A stretch of DNA of 5,944 nucleotides from JAGYLJ01 sp034661035 (GTDB taxonomy: Bacteria; Patescibacteriota; Minisyncoccia; Phycocordibacterales; UBA12079). The stretch is from contig JAYEKM010000002.1 of NCBI GenBank assembly GCA_034661035.1, positions 1 to 5,944 of the forward strand, given 5' to 3'. This document shows, one piece after another, positions 1 to 4,910 of this stretch (positions are counted from its first letter, which is position 1; each line of letters opens with the position of its first letter). The translations under genes were made by a program, and so were the position numbers. Below the pieces are notes generated by a model. It did no database searches. It worked only from the letters and a program-made list of their open reading frames with translations, and was not told the DNA's origin.

Positions 1-10
1 TTTAAACGTA

Positions 11-30
11 GAGGGGATTTTGTGCCCCCT
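11..30. terminator. Weak hairpin, possible end of an upstream transcript
   Basis: AGGGG (12-16) pairs with CCCCT (26-30) around a nine-base loop, and the downstream side continues into an AT-rich stretch without a clean T-run. It could mark the 3' end of a gene lying left of the window, but no coding region reaches this point, so strand and role are unknown. Confidence 0.25.
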
Positions 31-75
31 ATTTCAATTTAGAGTATTTAGCTGGGAAAACTTCTGGATTGAAAT

Positions 76-98
76 TGTTATTTTTTGAGATAATAACA
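76..98. repeat. Seven-base inverted repeat upstream of the promoter
   Basis: TGTTATT (76-82) and AATAACA (92-98) are perfect reverse complements separated by nine bases, a few bases before a TATA-like element at 104. It could be an operator half-site pair, but a repeat this AT-rich is expected by chance fairly often. Confidence 0.25.
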
Positions 99-103
99 CA
101 AGA

Positions 104-113
104 TTTATAAATA
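104..113 (+). promoter_or_regulatory. Secondary TATA-like element
   Basis: TTTATAAATA fits the archaeal TATA consensus. It lies 53 bases further from the S-layer gene than the stronger-looking candidate at 166-173, and would give an even longer leader starting near 133. It may be a second promoter or simply AT-rich sequence. Confidence 0.25.
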
Positions 114-165
114 AACCTCCAAAAACAGGTAGTTTTGAGAGGATTTTTAGACGATGACGGGAAAC

Positions 166-173
166 TTTATAAA
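166..173 (+). promoter_or_regulatory. Probable TATA box of the S-layer gene
   Basis: TTTATAAA is preceded by the purine/A-rich GGGAAAC, which is compatible with an archaeal BRE element recognised by TFB. Archaeal transcription usually starts about 25 bases downstream of the TATA centre, which puts the start near 195 and predicts a leader of roughly 178 nt before the ATG at 373. I see no better TATA element closer to the gene that would give a conventional short leader. The start site is inferred, not seen. Confidence 0.55.
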
Positions 174-194
174 GGAAAAATAGGTATTATTACT

Positions 195-281
195 AGCGTT
201 GTTGTTTATCAATAATGCTGACTAGTCAGTGTTCATATAGGGACCCTAGTGATGACACTTATAACGCTCCCTAGTTATAAG
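195..281 (+). promoter_or_regulatory. Leader block A: mutually exclusive RNA helices
   Basis: Several complementary segments can be paired by hand. Helix P1 joins 195-202 with 261-268 (AGCGTT with AACGCT plus two further pairs, one of them G.U). Helix P2 joins 228-236 with 252-259 (AGTGT and CAT with ATG and ACACT, one bulged T). A competing hairpin joins CTTATAAC (258-265) with GTTATAAG (274-281), eight perfect pairs around an eight-base loop; it would break P1 and the base of P2. The loop segment TCCCTA (268-273) is also perfectly complementary to TAGGGA (238-243). Overlapping alternatives like this are what a conformational switch needs, but no known riboswitch class was recognised and AT-rich DNA yields some pairing by chance. 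Confidence 0.4.
218..229. repeat. Perfect 12-bp palindrome CTGACTAGTCAG
   Basis: The sequence equals its own reverse complement over all 12 bases. It lies about 24-35 bases past the inferred transcription start of the S-layer gene, so as DNA it could bind a dimeric repressor. As RNA it could form only a four-pair stem with a four-base loop. Confidence 0.4.
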
Positions 282-287
282 ACCTGC

Positions 288-355
288 CAGACTATTAGAA
301 ATGTTGAACGCGGATTTCCGCGGCCTTGAAAAAGGCGGCTAAACTAATGGTACTG
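288..355 (+). promoter_or_regulatory. Leader block B: three-way junction before the ribosome site
   Basis: A closing helix pairs 288-298 with 344-355 (CAG, then ACTATTAG, with CTAATGGT, then CTG), 11 pairs with one G.U and one bulged A. Inside it are two directly adjoining hairpins: CGCGG/CCGCG with loop ATTT (309-322), and GCCTT/AAGGC with a GAAA tetraloop of the stable GNRA type (323-336). The block ends one base before the Shine-Dalgarno region, so it could stabilise the mRNA 5' end, keep the ribosome site exposed, or sense a ligand. I do not recognise a named RNA family. Confidence 0.45.
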
Positions 356-357
356 AA

Positions 358-364
358 AGGAGGT
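358..364 (+). promoter_or_regulatory. Very strong Shine-Dalgarno site of the S-layer gene
   Basis: AGGAGGT matches the 3' end of archaeal 16S rRNA almost completely and stands eight bases before the ATG at 373. It fixes the start codon choice. The other genes in the window have weak or no such site, in line with the need to translate the S-layer mRNA at a high rate. Confidence 0.85.
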
Positions 365-372
365 TTAAAATA

Positions 373-2832
373 ATGAAAAAAATATTTAGAAAAGCTATGA
401 CGGTTTTGGCAAGTACTGCTTTAATTGGAATGACTGTAGGTGGAGCATTTGCTGCATCTTACCCAACTCCTTTTACAAGTAACACTGCAATTGTTGTTGG
501 TGCTAATGCAGCTCCTTCAGACAATATCGCAGCTTCCAGTATTGCTTCTAATTTAGATGCAAGTTCTGCTGGAACAGGTACTACTACAACTACAACTGGT
601 GGCGATTCTTATAAGTTCGAAAAAACATCTACTAAGTTCAATTTAGGTGATACTATTACTGGTGTTATTTCTTCGAGTATTGATGACGATGAATTACCAA
701 CTCTTTTAGCAGAAGGTAAATATCTCGACAACGATAATGATGAATTTGATTACACTCAGAAGATTACTATGGAGGCTACTCAGTTAGAAATGTTTGATGA
801 TGATGACTATGCTACCGATTCTCCTACGGTTGGATTTAAAGTTAATTCAGGAACTACTTTAATGACTTACACACTTACATTTAGTGATGAGCCTTTAATA
901 ATGGATTTAGTTACTACTGATTTACCATTTATGGGTAAGACATACTATGTTTTATCTAATAGTACTTCAGGTGCTAACCTTATCTTGACTTTGCTTGATT
1001 CTGCTTCAGATACAATTTTATCCGAGGGAGAGTCTACTACTTTGAATGTTGAAGGAACTGCTTATGCAGTTAGTATAAACTTTATCAGTAGCACAGAAGT
1101 AAAGTTAACAGTTAATGGTGAAACAACTAATAGTTTAGCTGAAGGTGGAACTTACAAATTAAGTGATGGTTCTTACATTGGTATTAAAGATATCATGTAT
1201 ACTGCTAAAGATACAGGTATCAGTAAGGTAGAACTTAGTATTGGCTCTGGTAAGTTAACTCTTACTAGTGGCTCCGAGGTTAAAATCAATGATGACGCAA
1301 TTTCGGGACTTACTGCTACATTAACTAACTCTACTGCAGCCTTAGGAACTTCAACTGCAAAGTTGACAAGTATTGCTATTGCGTGGGCTGCCGATGAAGA
1401 TTTATTCATCGCAGAAGACACAGAAGTAACAATGCCTGGATTCAATGCGGTAAAAATGTCCTATGGAGGATTAACTTATCCTGTAGAAGAAACTATCGAG
1501 GTTAAGCAAGGTGGAACAACATATGCAGTTCTTGACAATTTCCCATTGAAAGATGGTGAAGCTGACATTAACTTCTTATGGGGTGATTCTACTTCATTTA
1601 CTGGTTTAGGTAAGGATACATCTAACAGATTAGTTACTGCTGCTTCAGGTGAAAATCTGACATTTAACGCAGATAATCAAGACGATTACTTTGTAGTTTC
1701 TTACGATGATGGTAGTGATGCTGAGTCTTACTTAATGAGGGCTAACAATTTTGTAATTGATGGTTCTAGCAATAAGACTGATTTTGAGTATTACAAAGAT
1801 GGAGTTTGGACTGATAAGAAGACTGGCGCTAAAGATGGAGATACATTCTCAATCGGAAACGCTGAAGTTAAGGTCTGGACTGTTGCTAAAGCAGGTAGCA
1901 CTAAGACTGTAAAGATACAGAATAACAGTGCTAATACAAACTTCTATGAGCTTTGGTCAAAAGAAGGTATGAGAGTTGCTTTGCCTATTGAAAATAGTAC
2001 TTATGTTGATACAACTGCTGCAACGAATTACACAACTGCAGCTCTTGCATGTGCATACATTACAGACCATATGGCGGCTAATGTCGGTGAGGTATTTACT
2101 GGAAATTTCAGGTATAACCTAACAGGTACTGGGCAGACAAATACTACTTCTTGTGCTACTACTTTCAAACTCGTGATGAATGAGGAAGATAAGAATGGTA
2201 ACAAGGCACATGCAGATGGTGACCAGATTAATGTGACTCTTGGATGGGACGCATCTACTACTAAAGAAGTAGAAGTGAGTGCTGTCTTAACAGAAAACGA
2301 TGATGTTACAGAAGTTGAAATTGGAGAGACAGATGTATGGAGAGAATTTGCATATTCTCCTCTTGCAACTGAAATCTTATGGAACAAGCCATCTTCAGGA
2401 CAGAAAAGTGTTAAGTTAATTTACCACGGTGATGAAGTTGCTGCTGATGTATACATTACATCTCCAGAAGTAACTCTTATCTCTGATGGAGATAGTGTTG
2501 GTGTTATGACTGTTAAGGACAGCGAGGTTGCTTCCGTTTCTGGAAAGAACTTAGTTGTTGTTGGTGGTTCTGCTATCAACTCCGTTGCTGCTGAATTACT
2601 TGGTGGAGCTTATAGTGAAGGGGCGTTTACATCCGCTACGGGTGTGGCTGCTGGAGAGTTTATGATAAAGTCCTTTAGTAGGACCGGAAATACTGCTCTT
2701 TTAGTTGCTGGTTACAATGCTGCTGACACTGAGAAGGCTGTTACTTACTTGCTTAACAATGATGTTGATACAACTGTTGGTAAGAATTACAAGGGTACAT
2801 CCGCTACAGAAGCTAGTTTAGTTATTGCTTAA
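373..2832 (+). CDS. S-layer protein, Methanococcus/Thermococcus type
   Basis: This is the likely main subunit of the cell-surface S-layer, 819 residues. A signal peptide is clear: basic residues 2-7, a hydrophobic stretch to about 24, and AFA-A at 25-28 as cleavage site. The mature start carries the family hallmark YPTPF (30-34) followed by AIVVGANAAPSD (39-50). LPTLLAEGKY (108-117), followed by acidic residues and a YTQK motif (127-130), also recalls archaeal S-layer proteins. The long middle is Thr/Ser/Asp-rich and probably beta-sandwich repeats; DDDD runs suggest calcium binding. The C-terminal hallmark is LVVVGGSAINSVAAELLG (727-744) and LLVAGYNAADT (776-786). There are at least ten N-glycosylation sequons, a six-Thr linker (70-75), only two cysteines (560 and 594) and no C-terminal membrane helix. 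It has its own promoter, leader and terminator, so it is probably monocistronic. Confidence 0.9.
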   Translation: MKKIFRKAMTVLASTALIGMTVGGAFAASYPTPFTSNTAIVVGANAAPSDNIAASSIASNLDASSAGTGTTTTTTGGDSYKFEKTSTKFNLGDTITGVISSSIDDDELPTLLAEGKYLDNDNDEFDYTQKITMEATQLEMFDDDDYATDSPTVGFKVNSGTTLMTYTLTFSDEPLIMDLVTTDLPFMGKTYYVLSNSTSGANLILTLLDSASDTILSEGESTTLNVEGTAYAVSINFISSTEVKLTVNGETTNSLAEGGTYKLSDGSYIGIKDIMYTAKDTGISKVELSIGSGKLTLTSGSEVKINDDAISGLTATLTNSTAALGTSTAKLTSIAIAWAADEDLFIAEDTEVTMPGFNAVKMSYGGLTYPVEETIEVKQGGTTYAVLDNFPLKDGEADINFLWGDSTSFTGLGKDTSNRLVTAASGENLTFNADNQDDYFVVSYDDGSDAESYLMRANNFVIDGSSNKTDFEYYKDGVWTDKKTGAKDGDTFSIGNAEVKVWTVAKAGSTKTVKIQNNSANTNFYELWSKEGMRVALPIENSTYVDTTAATNYTTAALACAYITDHMAANVGEVFTGNFRYNLTGTGQTNTTSCATTFKLVMNEEDKNGNKAHADGDQINVTLGWDASTTKEVEVSAVLTENDDVTEVEIGETDVWREFAYSPLATEILWNKPSSGQKSVKLIYHGDEVAADVYITSPEVTLISDGDSVGVMTVKDSEVASVSGKNLVVVGGSAINSVAAELLGGAYSEGAFTSATGVAAGEFMIKSFSRTGNTALLVAGYNAADTEKAVTYLLNNDVDTTVGKNYKGTSATEASLVIA

Positions 2833-2865
2833 ATACAAAGTTAAACAAAAAATTTATTTTTACTC

Positions 2866-2895
2866 GCCCGACCTCAAAAAGGTCGGGCTTTTTTT
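2866..2895 (+). terminator. Hairpin and T-run terminator of the S-layer gene
   Basis: GCCCGACCT (2866-2874) and AGGTCGGGC (2880-2888) form a perfect nine-pair GC-rich stem with loop CAAAA, followed directly by seven T residues (2889-2895). It begins 34 bases after the stop codon. The shape is that of a bacterial intrinsic terminator; archaeal termination usually needs only a U-rich tract, so the hairpin may also protect the mRNA 3' end. Confidence 0.85.
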
Positions 2896-2959
2896 ATGTC
2901 GTTTTGTTTTTTGAATGAAGTATGGAAATTGTTTTAAACTCTTTTTTCAACAAATCTTT

Positions 2960-3018
2960 ATGATATATAAATTTGGGGTTGGAGGTTTTTTTAGATTATG
3001 CAATGACAGAGTCCTTGC
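2960..3018 (+). repeat. 59-bp direct repeat, copy 1
   Basis: This copy is identical over 59 bases to 3048-3106. It contains a TATA-like element, a G-rich segment with GGAGGT, a seven-T run and the segment ATGCAATGACAGAG. Its first three bases are an ATG and the following 20 codons are open. Perfect identity implies a recent duplication or active homogenisation. Its function is not recognised; the element order fits a promoter with its start region. Confidence 0.9.
2963..2972 (+). promoter_or_regulatory. TATA-like element in repeat copy 1
   Basis: ATATATAAAT fits an archaeal TATA box. Initiation about 25 bases on would fall near 2993, giving a transcript that runs into the hairpin at 3023-3044 before reaching the second copy. 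Either a short RNA or an attenuated upstream promoter would result. Confidence 0.35.
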
Positions 3019-3022
3019 TGAT

Positions 3023-3044
3023 CAAAAAGTCCTTCGGATTTTTG
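3023..3044 (+). terminator. Terminator-like hairpin between the two repeats
   Basis: CAAAAA (3023-3028), a bulged G and TCC (3030-3032) pair with GGA and TTTTTG (3036-3044) around loop TTC: nine pairs with the T5 run in the descending arm. It resembles a slightly decayed AAAGTCC-TTC-GGAC-TTT terminator hairpin. If functional, it would end transcripts begun in repeat copy 1, leaving copy 2 to drive the downstream genes. Confidence 0.4.
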
Positions 3045-3047
3045 CTA

Positions 3048-3106
3048 ATGATATATAAATTTGGGGTTGGAGGTTTTTTTAGATTATGCAATGACAGAGT
3101 CCTTGC
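3048..3106 (+). repeat. 59-bp direct repeat, copy 2
   Basis: This copy is base-for-base identical to 2960-3018 and ends 27 bases before the next gene. Its position directly upstream of the three-gene cluster makes it the likely promoter region of that cluster. Confidence 0.9.
3051..3060 (+). promoter_or_regulatory. Probable TATA box of the 3134-4910 gene cluster
   Basis: ATATATAAAT in repeat copy 2 would place transcription start near 3081, just after the seven-T run, giving a leader of about 53 nt to the ATG at 3134. No other TATA element of equal quality lies between here and the gene. Confidence 0.45.
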
Positions 3107-3133
3107 AAAATTAAAAACTAAAGTTTTGAATTT

Positions 3134-3706
3134 ATGAAAAAAATCCAAACTGCAAAAATTAGAGAACAGAAAGCTAAAATGAAAAAGATTATCGTAGGGG
3201 TTGTTTTGATATCTTTGATGGTTGTTTCTACAGTTGGTTATTCGATGATGCAGGGAGGTAGCAAGGAAGATACCAAGGAAGATACCTCAAAGGTTGAAGA
3301 AAACGGTTTACTATTTTATCGGCAGAATGAAATTTGGGTGACTTCTATTAATGGAAAAACGTTTGGTTTTCAATATTTGCCGTCGGAAATTGTAAATGTT
3401 TCTGTTGAAGGCGATTATGATTTAGATAGGTATTCTGATAGTATAATATATTACGAGACTCCAACGGGAGGAGTTATAGAAATCTTAAATAATTTAAAAG
3501 AGCATATTTTAAGGTATCAGGGTGCTTGTTTAAATGATTCTGGGTGTGAAGGAGATTTCCCTATAAAAGATTGTTCTAGTAATGTGATTATATCTAAGGG
3601 AGGTAATGAAACGAGAGTTTATGGAAATGAAAGTTGTATTTATCTCGTCGGTGATTCGATTATGGCTGCCGATGCTTTCTTATACAAACTTTTAAAAGTA
3701 AACTGA
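3134..3706 (+). CDS. Membrane-anchored protein of unknown function, four-cysteine
   Basis: 190 residues. A basic N-terminus (1-18) is followed by one hydrophobic helix (about 19-37), then a polar linker with KEDTKEDT (44-51) and a domain of about 135 residues that should lie outside the cell. This domain has four cysteines (132, 138, 147, 168), all in the C-terminal third, and ends in CIYLVGD-x5-ADAFLYKLL. I associate that ending with unnamed small-genome archaeal proteins, but cannot name a family or activity. Two disulfides or a metal site are possible. The ATG at 3179 (residue 16) is an equally plausible start that would leave a shorter basic head; neither start has a Shine-Dalgarno site. 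It is the first of three genes spaced 13 and 6 bases apart, likely one operon. Confidence 0.75.
   Translation: MKKIQTAKIREQKAKMKKIIVGVVLISLMVVSTVGYSMMQGGSKEDTKEDTSKVEENGLLFYRQNEIWVTSINGKTFGFQYLPSEIVNVSVEGDYDLDRYSDSIIYYETPTGGVIEILNNLKEHILRYQGACLNDSGCEGDFPIKDCSSNVIISKGGNETRVYGNESCIYLVGDSIMAADAFLYKLLKVN
3262..3285 (+). repeat. 12-bp in-frame tandem duplication
   Basis: CAAGGAAGATAC occurs twice head to tail, encoding KEDT-KEDT in the linker just after the membrane helix of the 3134-3706 product. It is a simple slippage-type length change in a flexible region. Confidence 0.85.
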
Positions 3707-3719
3707 TGTTGATTAGAAT

Positions 3720-4424
3720 ATGGCTAAGAAAAAAGTTAAGAAGAGAAAAAGAAAACTTAGTAAAAGTGAAAAGGAAGAATTAGATACTGAGGGAGAATTG
3801 CCTAAAAAGTCTGTTAAGAAAAATGAAACCCGACAACTAATCTGGTTTTTTGTAGTTGTGGCTGTTGTCTTTGCGTCGTTTCTGATACCTTATTTTTATC
3901 TTCAAAGTTTGAAATCTTTTGAGTATGCAGGAGTTGATTGGATGAGAGAAGATTACGGCCAGTTTGAAGTTTATCATTCGGAGTTTCCGGCGCTGAATGG
4001 GGAGAATTATAAGTATAATATTTTTTTAAGAAATGATCCTCGAGAGAATAATGTTTCGGCTGATGGAAATTTTAGGGATTTTAAGATTGGTGGTTTTGTT
4101 TCTATAAGTCCTGAGGTAGATTTGTGTCGGGGAGATGTTTCGAGAGTGATGTTAGACTTGGGAAGTTTCCTTGAATTGGGTCTTGGGATTCAGAAAGTAT
4201 GGGCTGCAACTCCAAGTTTTGAAGTTCATAATCAAACTGGAAGGGCTTATGCAACTTGCAATACAAGAGATAGAACCGTGATTATGGTTGAAATTGGTGA
4301 ACCTGCCGTCGTGCAATCTAAGACTAATCCTTTTTGTTATACGATTCGTGTTAGAGACTGTGAGGATATTGAACCTGTTGAGAAATTTATGATAGAGGTT
4401 ATCTGGGAATTTAGGGAGAATTAA
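3720..4424 (+). CDS. Single-pass membrane protein of unknown function
   Basis: 234 residues. A very lysine/arginine-rich N-terminus (2-38, starting AKKKVKKRKRK) precedes one hydrophobic helix (about 40-62). By the positive-inside rule the remaining 170 residues lie outside the cell. That domain looks beta-rich, has four cysteines (136, 180, 206, 214) and contains VYHSEFPALNG and YNIFLRNDPRENNV, sequence I associate with unnamed DPANN proteins without a known role. The topology and cysteine count match the preceding product, so the two may act together in the envelope; this is inference. The ATG at 3720 stands 13 bases after the previous stop with no clear Shine-Dalgarno site, so translation may be coupled to the upstream gene. 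Confidence 0.75.
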   Translation: MAKKKVKKRKRKLSKSEKEELDTEGELPKKSVKKNETRQLIWFFVVVAVVFASFLIPYFYLQSLKSFEYAGVDWMREDYGQFEVYHSEFPALNGENYKYNIFLRNDPRENNVSADGNFRDFKIGGFVSISPEVDLCRGDVSRVMLDLGSFLELGLGIQKVWAATPSFEVHNQTGRAYATCNTRDRTVIMVEIGEPAVVQSKTNPFCYTIRVRDCEDIEPVEKFMIEVIWEFREN

Positions 4425-4430
4425 TTTAAA

Positions 4431-4910
4431 ATGGATGCACAGATTTTGTGGGGGTTTTTCTTAACAGTTTTACCAGTTTTTGAATTACGAGGGGGCTTGC
4501 CGATTATCGTTGAATATACTGTTAGGAATGGGATTTCTATTTGGCCTTATTTTTTGATTGTGCTTGTTTTGAATATTTTAGTTATCTTTTTGATTTTTAT
4601 GTTTTTTGACTCTCTCCATAAATTACTTATTAATTGGAGATTTTACCGTCGAGCAACAGGTGTTATTTTAACTAGAATTCAAAAGAAAGTTGAGAAAGTT
4701 CAGCGTAGAATGGATAGTTGGGGCTATTTCGCTTTAATGTGCTTCGTCGCTATTCCTGTCCCCGGGTCTGGAGCTTGGACAGGTACTTTGGTTGCATGGA
4801 TATTAGGATTGGATAGATGGAAAAGTTTTGTTGCTATTGCATCAGGAGTAATTATCTCAGGGTTACTAATTCTTTTTCTTTCGCTTGGATTTTTTTCCGG
4901 ATTTTCTTAA
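4431..4910 (+). CDS. Small integral membrane protein, Sm_multidrug_ex family (COG2426)
   Basis: 159 residues, close to full length for this family. Two signature segments are present: PVFELRGGLPI near the N-terminus (15-25) and FVAIPVPGSGAWTG in the second half (105-118), followed by a helix and DRWKSF (128-133). Membrane helices lie at about 37-58, 98-126 and 132-155, and the proline/glycine signature segments are probably re-entrant hairpins as proposed for the related DedA/VTT proteins. The family name 'small multidrug export' rests on weak evidence; the transported substrate is unknown and a lipid-related role is possible. It starts 6 bases after the previous stop, with AGGGAG (4413-4418) 12 bases upstream as a weak ribosome site. 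Its last 45 bases overlap the minus-strand archaeosortase gene. Confidence 0.85.
   Translation: MDAQILWGFFLTVLPVFELRGGLPIIVEYTVRNGISIWPYFLIVLVLNILVIFLIFMFFDSLHKLLINWRFYRRATGVILTRIQKKVEKVQRRMDSWGYFALMCFVAIPVPGSGAWTGTLVAWILGLDRWKSFVAIASGVIISGLLILFLSLGFFSGFS

Larger units (their letters stand above)
1..372. other. Gene-free region upstream of the S-layer gene
   Basis: I find no convincing coding region here on either strand. The first 30 bases hold a weak terminator-like hairpin. Positions 31-160 are AT-rich and contain an inverted repeat (76-98) and a TATA-like element (104-113). The region from about 166 onward contains the best TATA box, a structured leader and the ribosome binding site of the S-layer gene. 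The leader has an unusual base composition for this window: 309-339 is a GC-rich island inside AT-rich surroundings. Confidence 0.8.
2833..3133. other. Intergenic region: terminator plus duplicated element
   Basis: This 301-bp gap contains the S-layer gene terminator (2866-2895), an AT-rich stretch with nothing recognisable (2896-2959), two identical 59-bp repeats (2960-3018 and 3048-3106) with a hairpin-forming 29-bp spacer, and a 27-bp lead-in to the next gene. Small reading frames of 29-44 codons run through the repeats but are not convincing genes. Confidence 0.8.

Noticed and set aside
258..281. TTATAA segments as the S-layer gene TATA box
   Set aside because: CTTATAAC and GTTATAAG lack a BRE-like context and fit the archaeal consensus less well than TTTATAAA at 166-173. 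They are better explained as hairpin arms.
288..355. Hammerhead ribozyme or a known riboswitch in the three-way junction
   Set aside because: The junction strands do not contain CTGATGA and GAAA in core positions, and I could not match conserved bases of any riboswitch class I know.
1173..1445. Minus-strand open frame of 90 codons inside the S-layer gene
   Set aside because: It is fully covered by the well-supported S-layer coding sequence, has no recognisable domain or ribosome site, and its composition is that of an antisense shadow.
2028..2387. Minus-strand open frame of 119 codons inside the S-layer gene
   Set aside because: It lies opposite codons of the S-layer protein, with Ser/Val-rich composition arising from the complementary strand and no family resemblance.
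2960..3022. Box C/D guide RNA in repeat copy 1 (ATGATA as C box, CTGA at 3018-3021 as D box)
   Set aside because: The C box match is imperfect, internal C'/D' boxes are not convincing, and the identical second copy lacks the CTGA.
2960..3106. The two repeats as a CRISPR array
   Set aside because: Only two units, a 59-bp repeat, and a 29-bp spacer that is itself a hairpin. No cas genes are nearby, and the repeat carries promoter-like elements.
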